DNA of 64,000 nucleotides from Casuarina equisetifolia (taxonomy: Eukaryota; Streptophyta; Magnoliopsida; Fagales; Casuarinaceae). The position numbers and the translations under genes are program-made. The DNA lies in contig CM052362.1 in the NCBI GenBank assembly GCA_028551475.1, positions 20,070,021 through 20,134,020 of the forward strand. Direction: 5' to 3'. The notes beneath the pieces were generated by a model that ran no database searches, had not been told where the DNA came from, and saw only the letters and a list, made by a program, of their open reading frames with translations. This document shows positions 36,838 to 49,320 of this stretch, piece after piece (position 1 is the first letter of the stretch; each line of letters begins with the position of its first letter).

Positions 36838-37490
36838 TTAACTAACTTGGCAGGATTCATATACCCACTCGTTTTCAGTTCGTGAGACCCCTTTATCTGC
36901 AAGGGAGACTAGAATTTGTATAAGCTTCCTGTAAAACGTTCTCAAATACTTCAAGGTTGAGGGGAGCAAGATCTGGGTTGGCTTGGGAAGGAAGTTGATC
37001 AACATCATTAACTCTAAAATATTTATTATCTGAATTGCTGACATCTTCATGAGCAACCAAAGTTGCAATGGGGGACATATGTTCATGAAACTTCACGAAC
37101 ATCCCAGCAGGAATTAGCTTTTCTTGTCGTTCTATAATCGAGGTTAGTTGTTTGCTTTAAGGTGAGTGGGTGCTTTTAGTACAGCTTGGTTGGAGTTTTG
37201 GGCTGCCTGTTCTGGTCCTGTCTCTACTTTTTGATTTCACTCGTTTAGTAAATTCTTTTTCCTCAGCAACAAGATAAAGAGAAAAGATTACATTACACCA
37301 GGATTTTCCAAAAGCCTTGACGGCAGTGGCTTTTCCAAGCATAAATAAGCTGTGATGGAAAGAGATTGAAGCATCACTAATAAAAAGATTGTTACTATCA
37401 TAACCTTGCATTAGATGTCCATCATAAACCAAAGTGCAATGCATCCCATCATGGAGGAGAAAAGGAAGTGCTAGCCATAGTTATCAAATC
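36838..37490 (-). other. Unidentified coding-like fragments downstream of the protease gene
   Basis: Two neighbouring minus-strand frames read like protein. One, 37444-37157, includes LFMLGKATAVKAFGKSW and a basic tail. The other, about 37150-36893, includes KLIPAGMFVKFHEHMSP and NLEVFENVLQEAYTN. They lie in different frames. Splicing between them is possible (CTTGCAG near 36900 could be an acceptor) but not proven. I do not recognise the family. They could be exons of a small gene or a decayed one. Confidence 0.3.
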
Positions 37491-37716
37491 ATGGTGGGCT
37501 GAAGAGAACAAAAATGTGACACAGAGTAGCACAGCAAGTGGGTCCAAAATCCGGAGTTTGTCATGAATGCATAATTCATGCCTATTGCAAACAGCTGTAA
37601 ATTTTGACAACCCAAGAAGCATTACCAGAACTAAACCAAAAAGATAACTTTACATGGTGGGGGAATGAAACGGTTGTTGAAAATTGATTTTGACAAAAAT
37701 GAAGCATAGAGCAGTA

Positions 37717-40700
37717 CTATTTGATGAGATCTAAGAACACAAAAGCATTCCACAAACTATGCAACAACATGGACGGCAAAAGGTTCCTTGATCGTACAAA
37801 GACAGTACCCATCACCACCCCAAGGAAGACAAGTGGTAGCATCCTTTGCATGTTGAAATGTGCAATGGCGAAGACTAATGAACTCGCTAAAATTGAGCAC
37901 CATACAGGCATGTACTTCGTCAATGAAGGAAGAAGGAACCCACGGAAGACAATCTCTTCCCAAATCGGTGCGCAAACTGCAACTACAACTGCATAGAGGG
38001 CCATTGCCACTGGGTCTCGTGCCACAATCGATTGGTCAACACTAGGGACAGTGACAGGGGCAGAGGGAAGGATAGGCATCAAATTTAGGTTGACCTGTGA
38101 GAGTCGATTGACTAGTGGAAACATGAGGCAGCCCAGACCAACATCAAATGGCCATTTCCCTTCAAGTCTGAACTTGAACCAATCGGATGGAAGGGGATGG
38201 AACCTTGCGAGGCAACGATTCAGGATGGCTATCCCAGCAAGACCTTCAGCCACATCAGTCAATAGGCTATACAAGGCTTGTCCTCTGTATGTCAAGCATT
38301 CTTTTCTGAACCCCGCTATGTGGGCTAGTAATGGAACTATCCAAGATCCTACTAACCAGAATGAGGCAATCCAGAGAAGCATAACCTGCAGCACTAAAGA
38401 GACTTAACTCTCATGTTCTTATTATTGCTTTCCATTCACTTCCATCAATCCTAATATAGATGTGATTGTTCAGTTACTTTCTCATCAAATTAAATGTCAA
38501 GAAAACAACTTACTGTTATCACCTACATTCATCAATAACAGATGTGGCTAATGAGATATGATCCGAACCTCAACATAGCCCTTCAACATTATTCCATTGC
38601 TTCATATTCTGTGTTGGGTAGGTGATTGACATTACAAAAATGGCTCATAAACGTTAAGAAGATCACTACCATTTGGTTGTATGCAGCACCTTATACGATT
38701 TCTAAGTTAACCTACCTTTTAAAATAGCTGTCACATCTGCCTTCTTGATTCAAATTGCCTTGTTCATTTGGGATCCCCATCGGTCACCACACTAGGCAAT
38801 TTGGTTGCAGTCTATCTGCCCTCTAAAACTAGCATCCTCCCTAAAATATATGTTATTATATCATCATCTAATAATTAATCTTAAAATTACAAACCCATCA
38901 CCAGAAAATTCGCCACCTGCTTGCTCCCCATGTCCCAACAAAGTAAAATTTCTAGTTTGCCCTGATTCACTCCTTGATTCAGTCAACAATGACCATTAAA
39001 ATCCATCACCCTTTCCGACCATCATAAAAACATCATCATATTTTTCCAGAAATATGATGTGAGTTTCCCACATTCCTTGAATACATAGCTCATATTTCCT
39101 TGTAGAACTAGTTTCCATAAGGACTTTCATAAGTTTTGTCAAGTTACAGATATTGTGCAGGTAAAATTGATCGTGTCCAAGTAGTTTTATCTGTAACTCT
39201 TCCTCAGCAAATCCCCCAGTGCAAAAGAAGTTTATCAGGATATCTCTCATCTTAAACATAAGTAAATGCGGGTATAAAAGGGGAGTCAAAACCCTGATAA
39301 GAGTTTATGGTTAAACGGTTATATAGACAACCCTTAGTGTATGCCTAAATCTAAAAGGTGCCCCCCCTGACCAGAAATGCAGGCTAGTAAGCAGAGACAA
39401 TATTAGTGTGACCAAAAGGGAACGGAAACAGAGAGTGGGGGAATGAAAGCAGCGAAGATAACATGGTCATTCAGAAACTATGAAATCCAACCATGAGTTG
39501 TGAAGTGGATAGGCTTCTATGATTACAATTTCACCCTGAATTCCCATGGAAACTACAGGATGACAGTTATATGATGTCTAAGTTGTATTAAGAAAATGCT
39601 TTCACCTGCACTATGGTCTTTGCAGTCCATGGTACCGTCCAAGGCTCTATGCTAAAAAGTGAATCTGTGACCTGAAATATAAGCCAAAAACAAAAAGAAA
39701 ATCAGCAATCCAAAGAATGTGAAAACACAGGTATTATTCCTTGCCAACAGTAAGCAACAGTAGGAAAGTGGAGAACATTTTGTGCAATGTCTCTGTATTG
39801 AAGCTAACCAAAACTTTATTAATTGGCCAAAGATGTTTTTTGCGACACTTATGGACTTAAGAATGCTGGGTCTAACTGAGAACCAGGGCTACGGCCCATA
39901 TGCCCAAAATAATATTCACCGAACAATGGCTTGGTTACAACCAAAGTTTTTCAATATAATGGTATTAAGAAGTCACAGCTACAAGATGTAAATGCAAGTA
40001 GTAAGCAAAGATTATTAGATAGAATAAAGGAACAAATGAATCACATGTAGTGTTTCATGAATCCATAATATAGGAAGAAATATGATGCTCGCCACAATCT
40101 CTTTTTGTGGCATGGAAAATATAAAAACATGCCTGCGATTAACTAATGCATCCACACCATATTAATCCACAGAGATCAGATAGTTATTTCAGAGGGAGAG
40201 AGAAGGAGAGAGCTTTCAGAGCCACTTTTCCCTTAAGATGTACGATTTCAATTCATCATAGTTACCGTTCCCATAAAACTGAAAAATGTCGAACGAAAAT
40301 CCTCAAACAGTTACTAGAGATCATCATATAAATGGTGGAAGAAAAAACCTTACCTTTCTGACTCCGGAAATCCAATCTGTCTCTACATCATTAACTTGAT
40401 CAACTCCTGGCTTAACTAATTCTTCGGGCAATCTATCTTCTAAAAGCTCATATTCAGGTATTTCAGATGAAGATTCTTCATGCCTAGAGCATGAAAAGCT
40501 CCATTTCTGTAAAACAATAGCACTTATTCTCAGGAAATAAACACAACGGTGACTTGGCTAATTTAGGTCCCGTTTTGGATGAAGAATTTAAGAAACTATT
40601 AAAAATGTTCACAATCATAGCATTCAAGTAAGTCAGGTTGAGAATCCCATCAAGTCAGATTTCTTTTGTTTGGGTGACTGTATTTGTTCATCGATAGAAG

Positions 40701-41332
40701 GACCGGATGATGAGCTAAACGAGGTCCGTTCAAATGGTGTGCAAAAAAATTTGCCAGTTCGGCGTGATCACCCTTGTTAATATATTAACAAAGTTGGCAA
40801 CTTTGCAATTAGCTAGTTAATCGTGTAACGGATGCTCTAAGGTTTCTCACGTATTGTTGTTTGTACAGGAGTTCGTTACTTAGCTTCAATCAACTTCAAC
40901 TTTACCCATCCCAAACTACAAAGGGTAAAGAATAATAACCCAACATCCCAACTTTTCCTCCGGTCTGTCCCAAAAAGCAGAACAGCTATAATTTAATCCT
41001 CAAAGCTAAACCCAAATTTCCGATCTTACCATTTTGTTATTCAGTCGAAACGTCTCCACCCAAGTAGATTAAATTCAAAACACCAATAAACCAGCAAAAA
41101 AATTACAACTTCTATCGCATTTCAAGCCATTTCCTCACTTTGACCAGACAGCTAATTCTGAGAAGGAGAAAGACAGAGAGCTTACAGTTGTTGGAGAGGA
41201 AGAGCGGGATCGAATGGCATTTGGGCTTTGATAGACAGAGCATTTGGCGGGTTTGATAGGCCTCAAAACCCCAACCCTAGAATCGGGAGGAGGGAGCACG
41301 TAGAGAGAGGAGCAACAAGAGCTGGCAGACAT
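37717..41332 (-). CDS. SCO4: Chloroplast CPBP (CAAX/Abi) intramembrane protease, SCO4-like
   Basis: This is a membrane protease family protein, by homology plastid-targeted. Arabidopsis SNOWY COTYLEDON 4 (At5g60750) affects chloroplast development and redox balance. Four minus-strand exons, 41332-41186, 40506-40354, 39671-39606 and 38385-37717, join in phase 0 at every junction to 344 residues. The first exon (49 residues, S- and R-rich, few acids) looks like a transit peptide. The ATG at 41332 is the first in frame. The second exon is acidic and hydrophilic. The third and fourth give the membrane core, with TAKTIVQVMLLW across the junction. The CPBP motifs are present: EEIVFRGFL (Glu-Glu...Arg), FAIAHFN (His) and HSLWNAFVF (His...Asn). 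These are the residues expected to form the metal site, so the enzyme looks intact. Confidence 0.9.
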
Positions 41333-41923
41333 GCTGCGGTACCAGATTGGTACCAATCCTTTGCTTCAGGGGCGTCGGATTACGCATCAGATGGAGAATT
41401 AAACCCCAAACCCCACTTTGCCATGCCAATTGGATCACGCAAGAAGAAGAAGAGGAAAACGGGATTAAGCTGTCTGGTCCAGAGTTTGCGGACGTTGAAG
41501 TTTCCACGAACACGACAAGGGCTGCGACGTCGTTTTGAGAGATAGTTGGCCTGGACCCAAGAACGGGATTTCTTGGGAACTGCACAAGAATTAAAGACAA
41601 CTTGTAGTCTCTTCAATGAGATACAGCTATTCCATGTAATGATTTTGAGTTTGAAGGCATAGTTATGAAGGGATACTTGCAATTATTTTCCTGCTGTTGA
41701 TGCATAGATCTTTCTAAATTGTATAAAAATTATCTACATATCTCCTAGAATGAGAGAAAAATCAATTTACAAGAAATTTAAAAAAAGTTTGTCTCCAAAT
41801 GCTTGAGTTAAAATGATAATTTACTTTTTCACTTCACATGTGTAGAAACATTTTTTTATAAGAATTTACACAAATTTATAAATAAAACGATAATTTACTT
41901 AAATTTTAAGTTTTGATATTATG

Positions 41924-41926
<3 letters not shown>

Positions 41927-41956
<30 letters not shown>
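41927..41956. repeat. (AT)15 microsatellite
   Basis: Uninterrupted alternating AT of about 30 bases in the spacer between the divergent genes. Confidence 0.9.
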
Positions 41957-41959
<3 letters not shown>

Positions 41960-42778
41960 AGATCAACTTATAAAATATAAAACACTTTTGTAAATAAGAA
42001 AATATATAACGTGATAATATAAAGATGCATCAATAGTTATAACTCCTTGATTTGAAATGGTGTACAGGAGATGCAATGATTTTCTGCTCGAATGATGTCA
42101 ATAGGAAGAACTTGTAGTGATTTGATACCTGACTTCCAAATCAGTTTAGAATTAACGTGCCTGAATCGTCCTTGCAGAATCATTGCACCAGTGCCAAAGT
42201 TTCAAGAGGTGGCTTCCTTGGCCGGTCCAGTTAGACATGGCCATCTATCTACCACACCAAATCGATAAACGTGGACAAGAACGGTTCATAAACTTAGTTT
42301 TCCATATCTTTTACAATCTAGACGAAAAAAGGAAGGCTCTGATATTCTGCTGCCAATACAGGAAAATATGGACACTGTGCTGTGCTGCTCATCAGTGGAT
42401 GGAACATCACTGTGAGCTCAGGCCGTCGCCATCGTCCCCACAGGTCGGAACCCATTCGTACACCTCCATATTCCCACCATGAACGAGGCGTGAATAAATT
42501 GTACATACCTCATGCAAATAATTGGGACGTGGAAATGATCCTGTGACCTTTCGGCTGGTTGCAGCCGCACAGCCCACTTTAAGACCACAGAGAGGTAAAC
42601 ACGTGCCGTGGTATTCGAGTTCCAGCTCTATCTCTCAGCCGACCAGTGTTTGGGGCAACCATTTTCAAAGTTTAGCTCACCCAACTCTACACGTGTTGTG
42701 ACGATCTTGCTCTTTCCCCCCACCTCTCCGCCCTTTTAGTTCATTTTTTTTTTTTCCCATAATCGACATCTAGGTAGA

Positions 42779-42788
42779 CCTATTTAAG
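42779..42788 (+). promoter_or_regulatory. TATA box of the lectin receptor kinase
   Basis: CTATTTAAGG lies about 45 bases before the start codon; AGCAGTACTTG a little downstream is a plausible start region. Confidence 0.55.
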
Positions 42789-42831
42789 GTGAGCACTAGC
42801 CAGCAGTACTTGTCATTTGAGCTCCACAGCC

Positions 42832-45800
42832 ATGGCTACTTCCTCTTCTTCTTATGTTTCTTCTTCTTGGTTCTTGTTCTGCTTGGTTCTAGCCAGTTTT
42901 GGCGCTTGCATGGCTGGCCGTATCGGTTTGGGTTCAAGGCTGTTGGCTCGTGAGAACCAGACATGGATGTCTGACAATGGCACGTTCGCTTTTGGGTTCA
43001 CTCCGGAGGATGGGCGTCCTGATCAGTTTCAAGCTGCCATTTGGTTTGCGGAGCTTCCCGGAGATCGAACAACAGTTTGGTCGGCCAGGTAATTAGAAGT
43101 TCAGACGTTATTAGTTTGTGTTACTTTTGCATGCACGGTCTTGGTTTAATCTTTTTATCACTCTCCTGAAGCCAATTCTCACCTATTGTACAGATTTTCT
43201 CCTACAGCAGTAGAAGAAATAAATACACATCACAAACAAAAGTCTAGACTACACGAGTAAGGTCCTCCTTTCTGTTAAAAAAATAGTGGCATATACCATG
43301 ATGCTAGCTAGACTAGGGACATCCATGATCCTACTGTGCTGTATTGAATGGTCCATTAGAAAGTTCAACATAAATAAAATAAAATCAAGTCAATGAAAAG
43401 ATTAGAAACTGAAAGTCTCAAGAGCTAGGGGATAGATTTCCTAGTTCTTGATTTAGAAGAAGTCACCACAGCACCTAAACTCTGTCATGTTGCACAGCTC
43501 CTGAAAAATTCTAATACGTATAGTGGAGTTGACATTGTTGCTAGCTTTGTAGCTGAATAGAAAAACACAGATGATTTCTCCATCTGTAGACTTTACCAAG
43601 GCTTTTGCAGGTAATATAAACCCATCACTTAAAGCCAACAAATTTCATTTTCTCTAAATCCAATATAGAAACATTCCGGTTAGCAACAACGCGATCTTGG
43701 AGCTCGACCCCACCGGAAACCTTGTCCTCATGGATGGCAACACCGGTATCTGGATGTCCAACACCTCCGGAGCAGGCGTAAAATACGCGGTCATGTTAGA
43801 GACTGGCAACTTCATCCTCTACGGCACAGAGAACCAAGCTGTTTGGCAGAGTTTTTCACACCCATCTGACACTCTTTTGCCAAACCAACCCCTTACAGCC
43901 TCATTAGAACTAACAACGTCCAAGTCAGCCGCACAAGGTGGCTATTACAGCCTCAAAATGCTTCAACAACCCACTTCACTTAGCCTTGGTTTGACGTACA
44001 ATTTGCCTGAAAGCTACGACAACCTGCCAGAATCTTACACCAACTATTCCTACTGGCAAGGACCCGATATATCAAATGTGACCGGGGACGTTGTTGCAGT
44101 CTTAGATGAAGCGGGAAGCTTTGGAATTGTTTATGGGGAATCGTCGGATGGTGCCGTGTTTGTGTACAAGAATGATGGCGATGACCGAGGGTTGTCGCAA
44201 CCTCAAACCAATCAACCAGGCCGGCAGTTCTTCGAAGATTGACGCTTGAGACGAACGGAAACATACGGCTGTACAAATGGGATGACAACGTAAATGGCTC
44301 ACGCCAATGGGTGCCACAATGGGCTGCAGTTTCGAACCCTTGCGACATTGCAGGAATTTGTGGCAATGGGATATGTAATTTGGATAGGAGCCAGCCGAAT
44401 GCTTCGTGTACATGTTTGCCGGGTACGTTTAAGATAGAAGGTGGTAGTCAGTGCGAGGAGAACTCGTCGTTGATCGGAAAATGTGATTCCCGCCATGATA
44501 ATTTGACGTCCCCGTTTAGGATGTCAGCGGTGCAGCAAACCAATTATTACTACTCTGATTTTTCGGTGATAGCAAATTATAGCGATGTTGCTACTGTTTC
44601 AAAGTGTGGGGAGGCTTGTTTATCAGATTGTGAGTGTGTTGCTTCTGTCTATGGGCTTGACGACGAGAAGCCTTACTGTTGGGTGTTGAGGAGCTTGGAC
44701 TTTGGTGGATTTGAGGACGCTGGCTCAACCCTTTTCGTAAAGGTTAGATCTGATGGTTCGAACACACCAGGAGGCAAGGATGCGGGTTCTTCGAAAGGGT
44801 CCGCAGCTGCGCGAAAGAAGGTTTTGGTTGTTCCTATTGTGCTTAGCATGGCTGTCCTCATCGGGCTGCTTTGTCTGTTATTATACTACAACATTCGTAG
44901 AAAAAGAGACTTAAGGAGAGCCATGGTGAACTCCTTGATCTTGGAAGGTGCTCCTGTGAGTTTTAGCTACCGTGACTTACAAATCCGGACGTGGAACTTT
45001 TCCCAGTTGCTTGGCACAGGTATGCAATGCATATAAAATTCAATGCTAAAACTTCCAGGAACAGAGATAATGAAACAGAGGATATTGTGTTAATCATTAG
45101 TTTTCATCGTGCCATTTGCACTAATGCATGGTGTCTTTTGCAGGGGGATTTGGGAGTGTATATAAAGGAAGCCTTGCAGATGGGACTTTGGTCGCAGTAA
45201 AGAAACTAGATAGAGTGTTGCCTCATGGAGAGAAAGAATTCATAACTGAAGTGAACACTATTAGCTCCATGCATCACATGAACTTGGTCCGGCTTTGTGG
45301 ATACTGCTCTGAGGGGTCGCAACGGTGAGTGTTATTCAGTGGCTATCAATTATTTCGTGACTTGTTAAAGCATACAGCATATGAAAATGTTGGGTGCTTT
45401 ATGATTGGTATAATCTGAAATTTGACTACTTGTAATTGCTTCGTCTTGTTCTTTGGTGTTCTGCAGGCTTCTAGTGTATGAGTTCATGAAAAACGGGTCC
45501 TTGGACAAATGGATCTTTCCTTCGTATCATTGCCAAGACAGGCTTCTAGATTGGCCAACTCGCTTTCATATAGCTGTTGCTACTGCACAAGGGATTGCCT
45601 ATTTCCATGAGCAGTGCAGAAACCGAATAATTCACTGTGATATCAAGCCAGAAAACATCTTGCTGGATGAGAACTTCAATCCGAAAGTATCTGATTTTGG
45701 ACTAGCTAAGTTGATGGGAAGAGAACACTCGCAGGTTGTCACTATGGTCAGAGGAACCAGAGGCTATTTGGCTCCAGAGTGGATTAGTAACCGACCTATA

Positions 45801-46422
45801 ACAGTGAAGGCTGATGTTTACAGTTATGGAATGCTTCTTTTAGAGATTGTTGGGGGTAGAAGAAATCTTGACATGTCTTTCGATGCTGAGAACTTCTTCT
45901 ACCCCGGATGGGCTTTTAAGGTATCCTTCAATATCTTACTCTAGTTCAATCAAAACTGTATTTCTTCATTTTTCAGAAATCAACTTTGACATCAAATTGT
46001 TGATACTTAGTAGTCATTTCGCTAATTACTAAATTCTAGTTGTATGAAAATTACTAATGATGGCAATGGTGGATCTATTTTAGGAGATGACAAGTGGGAC
46101 ACCAATAAAAGTTGCAGATAGGCGACTGGGAGGAGCAGTGGAAGAAGAGGAGCTCATAAGAGCTCTAAAAGTTGCATTGTGGTGCATTCAGGATGAGGTG
46201 TTCTCGAGACCTTCCATGGGGGAAGTGGTAAAGATGTTGGAGGGATCGGTTGATATCAACATGCCGTCAATGCCACAGACGGTTCTGGAGCTGATTGAGG
46301 AAGGCCTGGATCATGTATACAGAGCAATGAAGAGAGAGTGTAATCACTTCAGTTCCTTCACAATCAATAGCCATCCTTCTTCTCGTGCTACTTGTAGTTA
46401 TTCCACAATGTCACCCAGATAG
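42832..46422 (+). CDS. G-type lectin S-receptor-like Ser/Thr kinase, frame broken once
   Basis: A single-pass plasma-membrane receptor kinase. Exons: 42832-43088, 43669-45019, 45144-45324, 45467-45920, 46084-46422, all GT-AG. Order of parts: signal peptide (first 28 or so residues), bulb-type lectin domain (WMSDNGTFAFGF, GNLVLMDGNTGIW, WQSFSHPSDTLLP), Cys-rich EGF/PAN-like part (NPCDIAGICGNGIC to CLSDCECVAS), membrane helix (VLVVPIVLSMAVLIGLLCLL) and kinase domain. The kinase motifs are complete: GTGGFGSVY, VAVKKLD, HCDIKPEN, DFGLAK and APEW. Cys before the catalytic Asp makes it a non-RD kinase, a class common in immune receptors. The exon total is 2582 bases, one short of a multiple of three. 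The frame is lost near 44200-44210, between the lectin and EGF parts. Closest family by memory is At5g24080. Confidence 0.88.
44200..44240 (+). other. Single-base frame break in the lectin receptor kinase
   Basis: The lectin frame runs to a TGA at 44240-44242, while the next domain (RRLTLETNG) is read two bases out of step. The usual family wording (NQST..VLRRLTLE) appears in the second frame from about 44205, in 'caacctcaaacc'. This fits loss of one base there. Confidence 0.8.
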
Positions 46423-46440
46423 TGAAGGTAATGCAAAACA
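44885..46440 (+). repeat. Module C, first copy, kinase part
   Basis: From the membrane helix of the receptor kinase to just past its stop, this sequence recurs in decayed form at 54030-55850, introns included. The duplication therefore took DNA, not a processed transcript. Confidence 0.85.
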
Positions 46441-46893
46441 TCTGCTTTTTTTTTTTTTTTGGATCATGAACTTGGATGTGCTGATTGGCAAATAGCTTCC
46501 CAAAATTTGGCCAATATTTTGTTGTCTGGAAATCTACTTGTCAAACAAATGTAAACCATTTTATTGCAGTCTCTCTGTCTTCTCCCCGATAAAGTTAGGT
46601 GTACATTATAGTCAACAAAATGTGGCTTTATAAGCTGAGAAACTGAGATTACAATACATATATGTAAGCAATATTTTGTAGGAGATTAGTCCATGGCAGT
46701 GAATCATAGGTGAATTCGGATAAATGCTCTCTGTGGACGAGCGCCTAGTTCAGTTGTTTTTCATGATTTTTTACCTCTCTTTTGGGTTGTTCCGGTGGTA
46801 TAGTGGAACTTGAAGCCCAGTGGGCCTTCCAAAATGTTTCAAGGCCTAATCAAGTAAGATAATAGGAATGCCCCACCATCTAAGACAAGTTAT

Positions 46894-47407
46894 TGTCACA
46901 AGCATAGAATTCTAACCCAAAAGATTAGTTTATTAAGTAGAGTTATCTATATCTTTATAAACCTAAAATTTCTTACTTACTTTTATAATTTAAGACAATG
47001 TGACTGTCATCTCTTCTCTTAGATATTTTTTTTTGAAGAGATATCCTCTTTCTTAAAATATTCTATTTTGAAATTTGACATTTTTCCCATGCAAATCTAC
47101 ATTGCCTTTAATGTGGTCACATACATCCAATGTGACTATCATCTCTCTATCTCTATGGACAATTGGGTGCCCTATGATTATCCACCTTTAGGTGCCTAGC
47201 ACTTGGAAATAAGTCATGAATTGACTCTAATATCACTTTGTTAAGAGCTTAAAATTCTAACCTAAAAGATTAATCTATTAGATAGAATTACTTAGATCTT
47301 TATAAACCTAGAACCTCCCATTTGCCTTTTCAATGTAGGACAATGTTATCAATATCCCTTCTCTTAAATATTCTCTTTCTTGTAGAGATCCATTTTAAAA
47401 CATAACA
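46894..47407 (-). mobile_element. TRIM-like mini LTR retroelement 1 (fossil)
   Basis: Two diverged terminal direct repeats, 46894-47080 and 47239-47407, share 'attctaacc.aaaagatta.t.tatta'. On the minus strand they begin TGT and end in ACA. Next to the right repeat is a primer-binding-like site (minus strand GTGATATTAGAGTC). The internal part is about 160 bases and codes for nothing. No clear target repeat. It is non-autonomous and old. Confidence 0.7.
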
Positions 47408-48215
47408 TTGTGCACTAAACGATAATAGATTATTGTTTGGAAAATACAAGTGAAAAGTATATTACTATTATTCAGTTACAAATGGGAAAATAAAACTAAT
47501 ATTTGTAGAAGAAGTCAAAAGATAAAAAGATAAAAGAAACACATGTCAACATGTCCCATGCAAAGACATTCAAATTTCAAGGTCATCAAAAATTATTATA
47601 GTGAAGAATATAACTTTATGAATATCTTTTTCGTGTCTACATGAGTCATTCTGTATTTTAATATAAACAAGAGAGCTCCCTTATAAACTTTCCCTTCAGC
47701 TATAAACTTTTGGGTCCTTGTAACGACCACCGCACAGCTCACTTAAAAAAGGGAAATAAAAAGAGAAAGACAGAGGAAAGATGTCATCCAGCGCATACGC
47801 CTTGATTTTACGTCGTTCGTTTTGTTATTATCTTGTAATCACGACAAGTTGCAGCTCGTAACCTCTTCGGCTACATCACAAATGTTTGAAAATGAGAGCG
47901 ACCTGCAAGAATGAATAAGGCACTGACATAAACAAGGGACCCCGAAGGAAGAAAGTCCTTTTTAACAAAGGAGAATCCAAAGTTTGTGACGTCTTTTCTG
48001 GTTTGCTGTCCGTGGTTTTCAAAAACTTGCATGTCAAGTCCCTTATCTAAGGCGCTGAAATTCCAGGAAATTGTGGGGCTCTTGATGGAAAGAAGGGACA
48101 TAGAAATTACTGGTGTTTGTCCATCAACTTTGCGAGCGGACGCCGCCCCTTTGTATTGAGGAGCGACAGTGACTTGATAGAAATTTCGGGGGAGATTTTA
48201 AACGCGGCTTTATGC
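47408..48215. other. Spacer in module C first copy, absent from second copy
   Basis: The stretch 46462-48215 has no counterpart in the second module copy, where similarity jumps from 55850 straight to sequence matching 48216. A 76-codon minus-strand frame (48101-47871) lacks any motif. No gene can be supported. Confidence 0.5.
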
Positions 48216-48445
48216 AAAATAGTCCCTCGCATCTTCGCGCTAGGCGTAGACTTTCCACGCGCTAGGCTTAATGTGATTAAATTATTTTTTATATATTTAA
48301 AATAAATCTTAAAAATATTTTAGATGTTATCTTAGTGTAATTAAATTATTCTTAGTAGTATCATATTAAGATTTCTAATACCTATTTAAGATTCTCTTTG
48401 GCATTAATTTAAAAAGAAAAGTTTATAGGAAAATTTAAAATGACA

Positions 48446-48473
48446 AAATAAATAAATAAATAAATAAATAAAA
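48446..48473. repeat. (AAAT)7 microsatellite
   Basis: Seven AAAT-type units in an AT-rich part of module C; the second copy lacks the expansion. Confidence 0.85.
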
Positions 48474-48985
48474 GATTGCACCTCATGGGAGCGGTAAAAT
48501 AGAGGGTGTTATTTTGTATAGTAATCACTAGCTAAAAAAGAATTTAGTACATAGATACCAAAAACATAACCTAATAAGAAAGGTATTGTGAATGTTGAAG
48601 ACAATCATATGTGATACGTATGTAGGTTTTGTAAACAATACATTGTATTCTCTTAAAGAAACTTAACAAAAGAAAAAGATTCAGTAATTATACTAGTGAT
48701 AGTAGACAAAAGATATTGTATTGGTCAAATTACTTTAAATTTTATATCTCTTGTATATATTTGACTTAATTTATATGTTTATGTGTTTATATGTTGAGTT
48801 GTTTTTTGCAACATTTATGATACTTAGAAAGTTTAAGGGAAGAGTTTGGAAGTGAAAAATGCCTTGAAAGCTCTTTCCTAGTGTGTTAGATTCCATTTCT
48901 TTTACGAATGAGCTACTTTTACTAAAAAATGCCATTTCTTAAAAAATTACGCTATTTGCTAGGACTAACTAGTAAAAAGCTTAAA

Positions 48986-49320
48986 TGTCATAAGTTTGGA
49001 TTATATTTCAAAAGATTAATCCAATGGAAAGAATAATCAAGTTCTATTATATGATCAAATCATCTCACTTGTCCTTTCAATATGAGAGAAATGAAGTTTG
49101 TTATATTTTTCTTCACCTAACTTCACATCACCCTAAACATGGGTAGGCTAATTGCTTATGCCATATTAGGGGATAATAGTTATAAGTGCTACTGAATCTT
49201 GAAAGCTTTGATACTACTTGTTACGAGTTTGAGTTTCATCTCAAAAGGTTAACCTAATAAAAGGAGTAGCAAAGCCACATGTTGGAGCTTACCTTTTTGA
49301 TGTGAGAGAATTGAAGTATG
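48986..49320 (-). mobile_element. TRIM-like mini LTR retroelement 2 (fossil)
   Basis: Diverged terminal repeats lie at 48986 to about 49102 and 49219-49320 ('tttca.aaga.taa.c.aat' and 'gagagaa.tgaagt.tgtta'). A primer-binding-like site is next to the right repeat on the minus strand (GTAGTATCAAAGC). The likely target repeat is TTAAA (48981-48985 and 49321-49325). The paralogous site near 56580 lacks the element. It is worn at the ends and non-coding. Confidence 0.65.

Larger units (their letters stand above)
41333..42831. promoter_or_regulatory. Shared upstream region of the divergent protease and lectin kinase genes
   Basis: These 1.5 kb separate two genes that start away from each other. 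Nearest the kinase is a TATA box (CTATTTAAGG at 42779-42788), about 45 bases before its ATG. CACGTG-like ACGTG cores occur near 42600 and 42692. The left part is AT-rich and holds an (AT)15 run. Frames at 41228-41545 on either strand overlap the protease first exon and are shadows. Confidence 0.5.

Noticed and set aside
40560-40700. hAT or CACTA-type MITE suggested by 'aggtcccgttttggatga'
   Set aside because: No matching inverted end or target repeat was found within the protease first intron or just upstream.
41228-41600. Frames on both strands at the protease first exon
   Set aside because: They overlap the transit-peptide exon and its 5' UTR and have no independent splice or motif support.
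43980-44413. 128- and 103-codon minus-strand frames
   Set aside because: They are antisense shadows of the lectin/EGF exon.
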